A DNA stretch of 64,000 nt from an uncultured Methanobrevibacter sp. (GCF_934746965.1 NZ_CAKVFS010000002.1:124001-188000); one strand, 5' to 3'; positions 10,925 to 20,618 are shown, counted from the stretch's first letter. The notes: generated from the letters alone by a model not told the origin. Translations and numbers: made by a program.

Positions 10925-11068
10925 ATAAAAATGTAACATTAGTTTTACATAAAATTGAAACATTTAATAAATATTAGCTAAATAATATAACTTGTAATTT
11001 AATGATAGTTATAAGTTAAAACTTATTCTAAAAAAAAGAAATGATACTTTTAAAATGGAGATTATATT

Positions 11069-11938
11069 TTGAACGTTGGAACAAGAGGAAGTCAATTAGC
11101 ACTTGCACAAACTAATCAAGTTTGTAAAGATTTAGCATCCATTACAAAAGAAAATATTGATGTTGAAATCATTAAGACAAAAGGTGACAAAATAACTACT
11201 TCTCAATTATATAATATAGATGCAAAAGGTCTTTTTACTAAAGAACTTGATAAAGCATTACTTGAAGAAGAAATAGATTTTGCAGTACATAGTTTTAAAG
11301 ATTTACCAACTGAATTAAATGAAGATCTTGAAATAGTTGCTGTTCCAAAACGTGTAGCTCCTAATGAAGTATTAATCTCTAATAAAAATTGGGATGAATT
11401 AGGACCAGATTCCAAACTTGGAACAAGTAGTCTTAGAAGAGAAGCTTTTTGTAATCATCATGGAAAAAACTTCACTCTTAAACCAATTAGAGGTAATATT
11501 GAAACTAGAATCAATAAAGTTAATACAACAGATTTAGATGCAACTATAATGGCTCAAGCAGGATTAATAAGATTAAATCTTACACAGCATATAAAAACTG
11601 TCTTTCCTTTAGATTATATCACTCCTGCTGCAGGTCAAGGAGCACTAGCCATTATAACTAGAAAAGATTCAGATAAAAAAGAGATTATTTCTAAATTAAA
11701 TGACTATCAATCACAGCAAGAAGTATTTGCTGAAAAAAAAGTGCTTGAAGAACTGGGTGTTGGTTGTCAATGGCCAATTGGTACTATAGCACAAGTAAAA
11801 GAAAAACAATTTAGCATATACTCAATCCTATTAACCAAAGAAGGAGAAATTTTAAGCAAACACACTGAAAAAGGATCACTAAAAGAAGGAACCCAACTTG
11901 GTAAAAAAATAGGAAAAAAATTTAAAGAATATGTTTAA
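11069..11938 (+). CDS. hemC: Porphobilinogen deaminase (hydroxymethylbilane synthase)
   Basis: A 289-residue enzyme joining four porphobilinogen units into hydroxymethylbilane, the stem of all tetrapyrroles including F430 and cobamides. GTRGSQLALAQT, HSFKDLP, LGTSSLRR and PAAGQGALAI are visible, and Cys233 in LGVGCQWP carries the dipyrromethane cofactor. The start is TTG 11069, preceded by GGAG at 11057-11060; this removes any need for an upstream start. Length is normal. Confidence 0.95.
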   Translation: MNVGTRGSQLALAQTNQVCKDLASITKENIDVEIIKTKGDKITTSQLYNIDAKGLFTKELDKALLEEEIDFAVHSFKDLPTELNEDLEIVAVPKRVAPNEVLISNKNWDELGPDSKLGTSSLRREAFCNHHGKNFTLKPIRGNIETRINKVNTTDLDATIMAQAGLIRLNLTQHIKTVFPLDYITPAAGQGALAIITRKDSDKKEIISKLNDYQSQQEVFAEKKVLEELGVGCQWPIGTIAQVKEKQFSIYSILLTKEGEILSKHTEKGSLKEGTQLGKKIGKKFKEYV

Positions 11939-11953
11939 TTTGGAGGACTAAAA

Positions 11954-12910
11954 TTGAGAACTGTAAATGTAGGAGTTATTGGAGTAGGTGCAATGGGATA
12001 CAACCATGCACGTGTATATTACAAATTAGAAGAAGCAAATTTAGTAGCAGTTAGTGATGTAAGTGAAAGAACATTAAATAAAGTAGCTAAAAAATATGAT
12101 GCTAAAGGTTTCACTGATTATGAAGATTTACTCAAAGACCCTGAAATAGAAGTAGTTAGTGTATGTGTTCCAACTACATTCCACCATGATGTTGTCATGG
12201 AATCTATTAAACATGGAAAACATGTATTAGTTGAAAAACCAATAGCTTTCACATTAAAAGAAGCAGAAGAAATGATTACTGCTGCAAAAGAAGCTGGAGT
12301 TATATTAGCAACAGGACATGTGGAAAGATTTAACCCTGCTGTTCAAAAAGCTAAAGAACTCATTGAAAATGATGTGATTGGAGACATTGTATCTGCATCT
12401 GCAAAAAGAGTAGGGCCATTCCCTCCAAGAATAAAAGATGTTGGAGTAACCATTGACTTAGCTATCCATGATTTAGATGTTATGAACTACCTCTTTGATG
12501 AAGAAGTAATTCAAGTTTATGGTACTATGAACAGTATTTTAGAAAAATGCGAATTTGAAGACCATGCAGAAATTATGATAAACTTTGAAAATGAATCTAC
12601 AGGAATCCTTGAAGTAAATTGGTTAACTCCATACAAAAGGAGACAAATTGAAGTAACTGGAACTGATGGAATCATTTCAGTAGATTACATTGAACAAAGC
12701 ATAGATGTATATGGTAAATTTGCTCAAGATATTGACATAAAACATGAAGAACCATTGAAAGAAGAATTAAAATCATTTTTAAACTCAGTAGTTAATGAAA
12801 CTGAACCCGAAATTACTGGTGAAGATGGTCTTAAAGCACTTAAAATGGTAATAGCAGCTACCAAATCTTCTAAAGAACATAAACCTATTAGTTTAGATGA
12901 ACTTGAATAA
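11954..12910 (+). CDS. Gfo/Idh/MocA family oxidoreductase
   Basis: A 318-residue NAD(P)-dependent sugar-type oxidoreductase. The Rossmann motif GVIGVGAMGYNHARV is at residues 7-21, VEKPIAFT near 94 holds the family's catalytic Lys in EKP, and VTIDLAIHDLDVMNYLF holds the downstream His. Start TTG 11954 follows GGAGG (11942-11946). It lies 15 bases after hemC, so probably co-transcribed, but nothing in it shows a tetrapyrrole substrate; the true substrate is unknown. UDP-sugar or inositol-type compounds are the usual substrates. Confidence 0.85.
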   Translation: MRTVNVGVIGVGAMGYNHARVYYKLEEANLVAVSDVSERTLNKVAKKYDAKGFTDYEDLLKDPEIEVVSVCVPTTFHHDVVMESIKHGKHVLVEKPIAFTLKEAEEMITAAKEAGVILATGHVERFNPAVQKAKELIENDVIGDIVSASAKRVGPFPPRIKDVGVTIDLAIHDLDVMNYLFDEEVIQVYGTMNSILEKCEFEDHAEIMINFENESTGILEVNWLTPYKRRQIEVTGTDGIISVDYIEQSIDVYGKFAQDIDIKHEEPLKEELKSFLNSVVNETEPEITGEDGLKALKMVIAATKSSKEHKPISLDELE

Positions 12911-12919
12911 GTGGTTTTT

Positions 12920-13525
12920 ATGAAACAAAAATTAATTAAAAAAGCACAAGAGCTTAGACAACATGGTTTCACAACTGGAGAGATAGCTGATGAACTTAAT
13001 GTAAGTATGGATACTGCTAGATGGTTAACTCTTCAAAAACCAGCTGAAGAAAAACCTGAAGCTCCAGTAGACTTTTTTATAAATTGGAAAAGTTTAGGTG
13101 AAAATTCAACTCGTTTAAGATATGTTTCAGGAGCTTTAAGTGATATGGCACTAGCTCATGGAGAAGCACAAGTAGTTCTTGGAATAGCAGTTAGTGGTGT
13201 GCCATTTGCAACTATGATGGCTGATTTTTTAGAAGAAATGAGTGAAGTCGAAACATCACTTGCAGTATACCACCCTCACAAACATAGGAAAGAAAAAGAT
13301 GATGGTGAAGGAGCTATAAGTACAAACTTCGGATCAGTTGAAGGAAAAAAAGTTGTAATTGTTGATGATGTTATAACTAGTGGTAAAACTGTAAAAGAAG
13401 TTATTCATGCAGTAAAAGACCATGGTGGAGAACCAATAGCTGTTACTGTGCTAATTGACAAATCAGGACTTTCTGAAATTGAAGAAATTCCTATTGAATC
13501 TTTAATTAAAGTAGGTAGATTATAA
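12920..13525 (+). CDS. Orotate phosphoribosyltransferase-like transcription regulator (GfcR/PyrE-like)
   Basis: About 201 residues from ATG 12920 (an in-frame GTG lies at 12911, directly after the previous stop). The N-terminal helix-turn-helix [19 protein letters not shown] (residues about 5-40) is joined to a PRTase domain with the PRPP loop [13 protein letters not shown]. Archaeal PyrE-like proteins of this build act as regulators; the halophile member GfcR controls sugar metabolism. Its target here is unknown. It follows the oxidoreductase gene without a gap, suggesting one operon. Confidence 0.85.
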   Translation: MKQKLIKKAQELRQHGFTTGEIADELNVSMDTARWLTLQKPAEEKPEAPVDFFINWKSLGENSTRLRYVSGALSDMALAHGEAQVVLGIAVSGVPFATMMADFLEEMSEVETSLAVYHPHKHRKEKDDGEGAISTNFGSVEGKKVVIVDDVITSGKTVKEVIHAVKDHGGEPIAVTVLIDKSGLSEIEEIPIESLIKVGRL

Positions 13526-13594
13526 TCCTACATTCCACTATTTTTTTATAAATTTTAAATTAATTAAAATTCACTTTTAAAAAAAAAGAAAAAG

Positions 13595-13614
13595 AATAGT
13601 CAAAAATGACTATT
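13595..13614 (-). terminator. Intrinsic terminator of the surface-protein gene
   Basis: Perfect 8-base arms AATAGTCA / TGACTATT with a 4-base loop, just past the stop of the surface-protein gene. A long T-rich tract follows on the minus strand. Confidence 0.6.
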
Positions 13615-13620
13615 ATAATT

Positions 13621-15933
13621 TTAATATTCCTCGTTTGATTTTTTATGTCTATATCCAATGAATATTAATAAAGCAAATATTATAATCAAAACAATAAAAC
13701 TAACAATCGCAGTAGGATTATCTTTTACTATGTTTTTATCAATTTCATAAGCTTTTTTAACATCATCTGATGTTTGTTTACCAACATCACCTGCAGAACC
13801 ACCAGCACTTTTTGCATTTGATCCTGAAGAGGATTTAGAACTACTTTGAGACGGATTTCCATTAATACTTGGACTTTCACTAGAAGATGAAGTGTTTGAT
13901 TTGACATTACCCCCATAAGCGTTAGATTGTGAATCACCATTATCTGAGTTTGAAGTTAAGAAATTAATCAAAGCATCAATTAATGATAAACCTAAATTTT
14001 TAGAACTATCATCAGAATCACTAGTACCATTAGCAGAACTTAATGATTTACCATCATCATTAGGTAAATCTGGAACATCTACATAACCAGGATCACCATC
14101 TGAATTATCTGGAGTTTCTTTTTCATCAATTTCTTCATCAGGAGTAACAATTATATCACCATGATTACCCGGTTTAGGAAGTAATGGGTTTTTACTAGGA
14201 AAACTTGGATACCATGGCTTAATATTAGAACCATTAATAATATTAGTTATATTATTTGTATTCTCAGGCGGTGTGTAATTAAATAAATTACCTCCATCAA
14301 CATTATTATTAATTTCAGCATAATAATCAAATGCATTTACAACACGATTATTATAATAAGTACTATTATAAAAATTACCGTTTGTATTTAACGCATCATA
14401 ACTCTCTTTAGCATCAGGACAAGTAGATATTAATAAATTATCAGCAATTATAGAATTCTCAGCACTTATTAGTGAAATCGCATATTTTGCTTCACTTGTA
14501 ACAGTGTTGTTTTTAATAACAAAAGTATGGTTACCTTTAGTTGATTGAGAATAACTAATACCAAAAAGATTATCATTATCCTTAACTTCAGCAATACTAT
14601 GAACTTCAATTGTATTATTAATAATTGTATCATTAGAATCTTGAGCTTCTATACCTGCAACTAATGCCCAGCTATGATTTCCTGCCCATCCAGTTACATT
14701 AATCCTATTATTTGCAATTAATAATTGTGTATCCCCATAATAATTTTGTGAATAAATTCCAATATTTGGTCCATTTGATATTGAATATAAATCATTATTT
14801 GTTATATTTATCTTTTTAGAAGGTCCAGTAATTTGTATAGGGTATGCAGTACCAGCAGCATACATTCCACCAGTTGTTAAAATAGTAATATTATTAGAAT
14901 TCAATACTAAATTATTTACACGCCATACATCAATACCATAAAGATAATTATTAAGTCCAGGGAGAGTTACAAAATCTTCCATGTATAAAGTATTATTTTT
15001 AACAAGACAATTATTTGAATCAGCAATAATAATTCCATCTAATGTAGGATAACTACTACCAGGTCTTTTATTAACAACACTAGCCACAATATTTCCAATA
15101 AATGTTAAATTATTACTATATTCAATACCTACACTGGCAACATAATTAGAATTTAAAGTAGCACCCATAGCTCCAAAATTAACATCCCTTAACGGAAGAT
15201 GTGTTGAAATATTGTTATTCGCAATTAGTGCATTTGGAGAATTACTTAATTTTAATGCATAATTATAAGTATTTGCCTTAAAATTATTCCCTTCAAAGTT
15301 AATTGTACAGTTAACAATTTCCAAACCTGTGATTGGAGCTATTTTTCTACCTACAGCAGAAATACCATAAGCTTCCACATCTCGTGGAACTATATAATTT
15401 ATAATACAATTATAAATATGAGCATTATTAGATAATATTAAAATTGCAGCACCATCAGCTCCATCAAAACTGAAAGATTCAGTTAATGTAAAATTATTTA
15501 AAGTAACATCTTTACCTGTAACAGAAAATGCTACATTTTTTAAAGTAAAACCATTACCTAAAATAGTTACATTACTTGCTTTAATTTTTAAAAGACCTAA
15601 ATTCTCAAAATTCTGAGTTATAACAAATGTAGTATTAGAATATTGCTCACCCAAAGTTCCATTGATGAAATAATCCTCAATGTTGAATATTGTCAAATTA
15701 ACTTCATTAGACTTAGTATTATCACTAATTTCAGAACTATTATCAATGTCCGGAATATCTGGAATATCCGGAACATCAGGAATCTCCTGTTCTCCACCAA
15801 CAATAGAATGATTATTAGTTTCATTTAAATCCAATGAATCATTTGCAGAAATACATCCCATAATCACGAAAAATAACATTAAAAATACTGTAAATATTAT
15901 CTTTCGTCTTAATTTAATCTTTTTCACCCCCAT
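13621..15933 (-). CDS. Large adhesin-like surface protein with parallel beta-helix repeats
   Basis: A 770-residue secreted protein. A basic start and hydrophobic run (residues about 9-29, ending SAND) form a signal peptide. An acidic linker follows with a short VPDIPDIPDI repeat (about 51-60). The body (about 75-560) is made of degenerate NNxI / NNTI-rich beta-helix repeats as in pectate-lyase-like right-handed helices. Next comes an acidic and then a Ser/Gly/Asn-rich stalk, and a C-terminal membrane helix (about 738-760) with a basic tail. This is the build of methanogen adhesin-like proteins, inferred to bind surfaces or sugars. The start ATG has no upstream ribosome site; a GGGGGTGA string lies just inside it. 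Confidence 0.8.
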   Translation of the reverse strand: MGVKKIKLRRKIIFTVFLMLFFVIMGCISANDSLDLNETNNHSIVGGEQEIPDVPDIPDIPDIDNSSEISDNTKSNEVNLTIFNIEDYFINGTLGEQYSNTTFVITQNFENLGLLKIKASNVTILGNGFTLKNVAFSVTGKDVTLNNFTLTESFSFDGADGAAILILSNNAHIYNCIINYIVPRDVEAYGISAVGRKIAPITGLEIVNCTINFEGNNFKANTYNYALKLSNSPNALIANNNISTHLPLRDVNFGAMGATLNSNYVASVGIEYSNNLTFIGNIVASVVNKRPGSSYPTLDGIIIADSNNCLVKNNTLYMEDFVTLPGLNNYLYGIDVWRVNNLVLNSNNITILTTGGMYAAGTAYPIQITGPSKKINITNNDLYSISNGPNIGIYSQNYYGDTQLLIANNRINVTGWAGNHSWALVAGIEAQDSNDTIINNTIEVHSIAEVKDNDNLFGISYSQSTKGNHTFVIKNNTVTSEAKYAISLISAENSIIADNLLISTCPDAKESYDALNTNGNFYNSTYYNNRVVNAFDYYAEINNNVDGGNLFNYTPPENTNNITNIINGSNIKPWYPSFPSKNPLLPKPGNHGDIIVTPDEEIDEKETPDNSDGDPGYVDVPDLPNDDGKSLSSANGTSDSDDSSKNLGLSLIDALINFLTSNSDNGDSQSNAYGGNVKSNTSSSSESPSINGNPSQSSSKSSSGSNAKSAGGSAGDVGKQTSDDVKKAYEIDKNIVKDNPTAIVSFIVLIIIFALLIFIGYRHKKSNEEY

Positions 15934-16086
15934 TAGTTTTAATAAATCTTTTAAAACTAAAATAAGCTATCAAAAATGATTAAAAAAAAAACTTATTTGA
16001 AGTTCATTCTAAAAGACAATTTAGTATATGTAAAAAATAGTTTATATAATTATCTTTAAAAAAACCAAATATTAATTTAAAAAAAA

Positions 16087-16110
16087 TAAGTAATGGTTTT
16101 ACATTACTTA
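16087..16110 (-). terminator. Intrinsic terminator of the small exported protein gene
   Basis: Nine-base arms TAAGTAATG / CATTACTTA with a 6-base loop. It includes the stop codon and is followed by eight T on the minus strand. Confidence 0.6.
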
Positions 16111-16566
16111 ACTTAAAGATTTTATAATGGAATTTACAGGATTATCTCCAGATTCAACATTCCAATCAGAAGGAGTGTTTGCTGCAACAACAATGTATGA
16201 TCCAGTATCTAATTCACAGATGTATCCATAAACTGGCATACCGTCTTTATCATAAGCTTGTTCAACAACATCTCCATCAAAACCAGATACATCTTTTTGA
16301 CTTTTAAATGTGTATCCTTTTGATTCAAGAGATTTCCTACCATCTTCAGGAGATTTAGCATCACTAGCCAAAATTATTATTGCAAGATCATCTTTTACTA
16401 AAGATGTTGCTCCACTATCATCAGTTTCTTGAAGGGTAAAACCTTCTGGAACTTTAAAAGTTGTACCATCACTTAAAGAAGCATCTTGTGCAGCAACAAC
16501 ACCTACAGCAACTGCCGCAACAACACATACAAGTAATGCAACTAATATTTTTGAATTTAATTTCAT
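16108..16566 (-). CDS. Small exported protein, unknown function
   Basis: About 152 residues. Residues 1-27 (MKLNSKILVALLVCVVAAV... ending VVAAQD) form a clear signal peptide. The mature domain (about 125 residues) has DGTTFKVPEGFTL, LAIILASDAKSPEDG and a C-terminal NPVNSIIKSLS; no membrane anchor follows, so it is secreted. I do not recognise a catalytic motif; similar small proteins are common beside surface proteins in this genus. ATG 16566 is chosen as the start of the signal peptide; a TTG at 16575 lies only four bases after GGAG and is the alternative. Confidence 0.72.
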   Translation of the reverse strand: MKLNSKILVALLVCVVAAVAVGVVAAQDASLSDGTTFKVPEGFTLQETDDSGATSLVKDDLAIIILASDAKSPEDGRKSLESKGYTFKSQKDVSGFDGDVVEQAYDKDGMPVYGYICELDTGSYIVVAANTPSDWNVESGDNPVNSIIKSLS

Positions 16567-16575
16567 ATAAATCAA

Positions 16576-16966
16576 TATTCTCCAAATTATTTAAAAATAG
16601 TTTACTTTTTTTAAAAAAAAGTATTCTACATACTATAATTTAACAGTAATACTATTTAAATTTTGCATATTAACTTCAAGCAGAAATATTATAATCATTT
16701 TTTAAGTTTAGTATATGCTTGTTTATTAAAATAGCGAAATTTAATACAATTAATACAATTTAAATTACATTCATTATTATATTATTAAATCATAAACCAA
16801 AACTTTATTATAATATCATGTCTCTATTTAGAATAACAAGAACTAGATTAAAATTAGATAAAAATAGTCAACATAGTTAAACTTTAATTTCAAATTTTTT
16901 TTGAATACAGTCTTAAAATTTAAAATAAAATTATCCCACAATTAACTTAAAAAAAAAATAAAAAGA
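16576..16966. other. AT-rich intergenic region, nothing recognised
   Basis: About 390 bases between the small exported protein and the stress protein terminator. No frame with a ribosome site, no tRNA and no repeat pair of note is visible. It probably holds the promoter of the exported-protein gene near 16600-16680. Confidence 0.5.
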
Positions 16967-16983
16967 TAGGTAATAATTACCTA
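16967..16983 (-). terminator. Hairpin at the end of the universal stress protein gene
   Basis: TAGGTAAT / ATTACCTA palindrome overlapping the stop codon. It is followed by an A/T tract that reads as T-rich on the minus strand. Confidence 0.5.
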
Positions 16984-17400
16984 ATGTACCAACAATACAT
17001 CTTTATTAAAAGAATGAATAACTTTTTCTGCTACACTACCAATGAAAAATTTAGTAACTTTACCTTTACCAGATGATGAAATAGCAATTAAATCAACATT
17101 CTCTTCTTCTGCAACTTGAACAATTGATTCAGCAGGAAATCCAACAACTACTTTAGTTGTGATATTAATATTTGAATCAAACTTAGCTTTCATTTTATCA
17201 ACACTAAATTGAGCCTCATCCAAGAATGATTGATTTAATTTATCAATATCTGCTTTAGTTTGAAATTGATGAGGAGTTAATTCAGATGCAACGGATAAAA
17301 TAATTATTTCCCCATCTTCAACAAGTAAATCTCCAACTCTTTCAACTTCTTTTTCTGCAGCTTCTGATCCATCAGTAGGAACTAAAATTTTTTTATACAT
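16981..17400 (-). CDS. Universal stress protein (UspA family)
   Basis: A 139-residue USP domain protein. KKILVPTDGSEAAEKE opens the nucleotide-binding fold, and the C-terminal ISSSGKGKVTKFFIGSVAEKV matches the G-2x-G-9x-G(S/T) ATP-binding signature, so it is of the ATP-binding class. It is soluble and single-domain. The start ATG 17400 follows GAGGTGA. It is the last intact core-type gene before the degraded island. Confidence 0.92.
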   Translation of the reverse strand: MYKKILVPTDGSEAAEKEVERVGDLLVEDGEIIILSVASELTPHQFQTKADIDKLNQSFLDEAQFSVDKMKAKFDSNINITTKVVVGFPAESIVQVAEEENVDLIAISSSGKGKVTKFFIGSVAEKVIHSFNKDVLLVH

Positions 17401-17636
17401 AATTTTTCACCTCATGAAAAATGTTTAGTTCATGTATATGATACTTTAATTTAAACTATTTAATAAAGATTATGAAATGAATTAAACTACTAAAACACAA
17501 TACCCAGTTGATTTTAACATTCTATTTTAAAAAACATACTTCATAAAGATTATAAAATATAAAATTTATTAACCTTTAAAATAATATCAACCAATACATT
17601 TTCATCATTCTGTAACATAATTAATTATATTATTAT

Positions 17637-18116
17637 TTATAATACTTCAGACCAATCAGGTCTAGATACACGAACATTCTTTTTTCTAAGATAATACTGA
17701 TGTATTACTTTCCTTTCAAGTATCAAATCACAGTCATCATCATGTGGGACTATAATATCAGCATTTCTTTTATCTGCAGATATCTGATTTTCGTTAGTAA
17801 ACATTTTCAGTACTGTAATATTCCAATCGGGACAATTTTGTTTAACATCTTCAACACATTTAGCATCAACAAGATATGCATTATGTTTATTTGGGTCAAA
17901 ATCTGATGTTAATGTAAAATAATCATCACCATTGATTTGTGTATGTGCTACAATATCATTTGTCTTCATTAATTCATTCGCCATGTTTTTATCTATAAAT
18001 CTATAACTCTTATCCAGAGTGTTTTCTTTTTTTCTTGTAGTGTAACTTCTAACTATACTTAAAATATTAAAATAACTCCTTTTAAACAAAACATTATACC
18101 TTACGCCATTATTCAT
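17637..18116 (-). CDS. Guanylate-kinase-like protein lacking the P-loop (probable remnant)
   Basis: About 159 residues. SIVRSYTTRKKEN, KSYRFIDKNM and YLVDAKCVEDVKQ align by eye with the GMP-binding SYTTRPxR, YHFV and later segments of guanylate-kinase-like nucleotide kinases, but the expected N-terminal GxxGxGKS/T loop is missing. The frame begins in the tail of the neighbouring DinD-like pseudogene, without a good ribosome site, so the 5' part was probably lost. The alternative is a new non-kinase protein built from this fold. The assignment rests on motif resemblance only. Confidence 0.45.
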   Translation of the reverse strand: MNNGVRYNVLFKRSYFNILSIVRSYTTRKKENTLDKSYRFIDKNMANELMKTNDIVAHTQINGDDYFTLTSDFDPNKHNAYLVDAKCVEDVKQNCPDWNITVLKMFTNENQISADKRNADIIVPHDDDCDLILERKVIHQYYLRKKNVRVSRPDWSEVL

Positions 18117-18931
18117 CCAATAAATTAGGATCATTAGAATTATGTTTACTAATAACTTTTCTACCCCACGGATTTTCTAAATCTTTTCTTGCATTGCCTG
18201 CAATATTTCCTCCACGCTTAGCAACATGTTTACTTTCATTTAAACCTTTAGGATTTTCATTACGACTAATTTCAGTAGTGGACACTTCAGCCAACATATT
18301 TAAAACTAATTCCGTGTTAGCCATATTATCTCTTAAACTTTCTTTTTTAAGACTTTTATATCTTTTATATTGTTTTGTAGTCATTCCAGACCATGCTTTA
18401 TTCACTTCATCTGTTAAAATTGCATATTCTTTACCTTGTTTAACACTGAACAATTCCATTCATTTGTTAAATCTTTTCTTATTTCAATACTTCTCAATCT
18501 TTGATTAATCCATTCTTCAGAGTATCCTTTCTTACGATAAATGTTTATAGCTCTTTCAATAGCTTGTTCTGGATCTGCTATTTCATCAAGTCTTTCTTTT
18601 CCTAATTGTGCTAACCCTTGTTTGAACGGTTCAGCTTTAGATGAGGGTACTGATTGAATAATTCTTAATAATTGTTTAGTAGTTGCTACATCTGTTAACC
18701 TCATTTTACCATCAGATGCAAGCATTTTCAACTGACTACAATTTGTAGCCACTTCAAGATCTTCATTCTTCAAACGAGATTTAAGTACACTCCAATATTT
18801 TCTAGGATTTTTACTTTCAGTTAATACTCCTACCACATCAATTATTGAAAAATAATACTCTTCAATTTCAGAATCCCATTTAGTTCTTATTTGCTCATTT
18901 GAAATAGTTTAATTTCATTTTTATTAGTCAA
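18109..18931 (-). pseudogene. DinD-like / BRO-family prophage antirepressor, frameshifted twice
   Basis: The reconstructed frame starts at TTG 18929-18931 behind GGAGG (18941-18945), opening NEIKLFQ, then EQIRTKW, EEYYFSIIDVVGVLTESKNP, KAEPFKQGLAQLGKER, AILTDEVNKAWSGMT and NTELVLNMLAEVSTTEIS. These are features of the BRO-N / DNA-damage-inducible protein D family. Two single-base losses break it: near 18903-18908 (CAAAT for CAAAAT) and near 18455-18460 (TCAGTG for TCAGGTG, restoring SGVKQGKEY). The C-terminus (NDPNLLDE) is intact. Such proteins are common on viruses and mobile elements. Confidence 0.8.
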
Positions 18932-19282
18932 ATTTATTAACCTCCATCATTCCTTATTTTTAAATGACAGTTTCTTATAAATCCATTAATTTTTCAGTTA
19001 ACTTAAATTCCAAAAAATAAATTATAATTTCTTGTTTTTATATTAACATTATGAGTTAATATAAATGTTTCTATTCAAAAAATAAACATTGAAATATATT
19101 ATATTCAATTAAAATAATAAAATACTAAATTTCATTCAATACTACAAATGAAACTGAATGTGTTCTAAATCTAAGTGTTTAACTAGTTTTGTAAAATATT
19201 AATCAAATATTTAATTAGCTAGACTAAGAATAATTTTTTACTTAAAACTAAATATCTTTATGAATATCTCATATAATAATAA
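18932..19282. other. AT-rich gap, nothing recognised
   Basis: Holds the ribosome site and probably the promoter of the DinD-like pseudogene near its left end. No gene fragment, tRNA or repeat was recognised in the rest. Confidence 0.45.
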
Positions 19283-19518
19283 TCATTCAGTATATAACTC
19301 TCTTTTTAGATCCACAGCATCTGTTGGATAATCTAGCTTAATAATTCCTCCCATGCCCCCAATAGTCTTTCTTTGTCTAAATTTTACTTCTATTTTTCCT
19401 TTGTCATTTACAAACCATCCAACAATAATATTTTCATCAATATTGAATTTTTTTATTAATTCTTCAGGTATACTTGTTTGAAAGTTATTATATATTTTTT
19501 TGTTTCATCTAAAAACAT
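19283..19518 (-). pseudogene. AbrB/SpoVT-like protein, single-base frameshift
   Basis: ATG 19516-19518 opens MFLDETKK. After a run of seven A the frame must shift by one base to continue as NFQTSIPEELIKKFNID, IIVGWFVNDKGKIEVKFRQR and AVDLKRELYTE before TGA. The SIPEEL..FNI..ENIIVGW pattern is typical of AbrB-type DNA-binding (antitoxin-like) domains, about 78 residues in total. Eight A instead of seven would restore one frame. Either a pseudogene or a phase-variable switch; no partner toxin gene is adjacent. Confidence 0.6.
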
Positions 19519-19764
19519 GATTAAACAACTCCGATTGAGGTATATTTTCATAAAATATAATATTATCTGTTAAATTAATGATTTATAATTATAATGGAGA
19601 AATTAAAATTAAATATATTAAAACTTTGGAGATTAATATCTGCAAGTTAAAAAGTATTGAATGAAATATGAAATTACTGCTCCAACATGAAAAAATATTG
19701 AGAAATTTAATTATAACATCCAACATCAAAACCAAAATTATGTATAAAAAAAGAGATAGATAAT

Positions 19765-20253
19765 TTAATTTATTTTTTCAATTTTATCTATCCAAGCATT
19801 AATTTCATTATTATTAGTTTTTAATTTATCACTATAACTTTCAAAAATTATATCCATCTCATATTCAACTCCTGAATTAGGACATATTTCCTTTATTTCA
19901 TCAAATGTTTTACCTAACCACCCAGCATTAGTTGCAAATGGAATAATTGTCTTTCCATCTAAATCATTTTCAGTTAAAAAGGTTCTAATAGCAGGACATG
20001 GCCTATACCACCAAACAGGAGTTCCCAAAATAATAACATCATATTCATCCAAATTTATATTTAATTTTTTTATTTCCGGTAAATGATTACTTGCTTCCCC
20101 ATTTTGTTCATCATTAACAACCTCATCATAATCACTTGAATATGGTATTGTTGTCTCAATTTCCAAAATATCACAATTAAGTTTTTCTTTAATCTTATTA
20201 GCTATCATGCGAGTATTTCCAGTGTAAGAGAAATATACTATTAACTTTTTCAT
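19765..20253 (-). CDS. Flavodoxin
   Basis: A 162-residue single-domain flavodoxin. The FMN phosphate loop SYTGNTR is at residues 9-15, DVIILGTPVWWYRPCPAIRTFL is the isoalloxazine-side loop, and IPFATNAGWLG matches the third loop. It carries electrons in place of ferredoxin or serves an oxidoreductase; the partner is not shown. ATG 20253 follows GGTGG. It is an intact gene inside an otherwise decayed stretch. Confidence 0.88.
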   Translation of the reverse strand: MKKLIVYFSYTGNTRMIANKIKEKLNCDILEIETTIPYSSDYDEVVNDEQNGEASNHLPEIKKLNINLDEYDVIILGTPVWWYRPCPAIRTFLTENDLDGKTIIPFATNAGWLGKTFDEIKEICPNSGVEYEMDIIFESYSDKLKTNNNEINAWIDKIEKIN

Positions 20254-20571
20254 TTATACCACCTATCAACATTTAAAATTTTTTGCATAATAAAATTTTA
20301 AAGTGTATTTATCTATATGAAAAACCATACTCCAACTTTCACTATAATAAATTACTTATAATTAACTTCCAATTTTATTATATCATCATATATTTATTTG
20401 TATATTGATTTTATAGAATAATTTATAATTAAACTAGCTAATAAAATAAATATTCTACTTTTTAAACAATATAAAACTTTTAACGATTCATTAACAAAAA
20501 ATATAATAAATTACTGTAAAATCCAAGTAAAAGTTTTCCATAATATTCCCATTCATTAACTTAATAAAAAC

Positions 20572-20588
20572 TGTTGCTAATTACAACA
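20572..20588. promoter_or_regulatory. Operator-like dyad, copy 1
   Basis: TGTTG-CTAATTA-CAACA, followed by AT. The same dyad recurs 47 bases on. It resembles sites bound by dimeric winged-helix regulators such as MarR-type proteins; a TATA-like TATATAAA lies between the copies. No regulator gene remains nearby. Confidence 0.45.
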
Positions 20589-20618
20589 ATAAATATTATA
20601 TAAAAAAGAACATATAAA

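Noticed and set aside
13728..13940. Leu/Val-rich frame inside the adhesin-like gene
   Set aside because: It is a shifted reading of the Ser/Gly-rich stalk of the surface protein, with no ribosome site.
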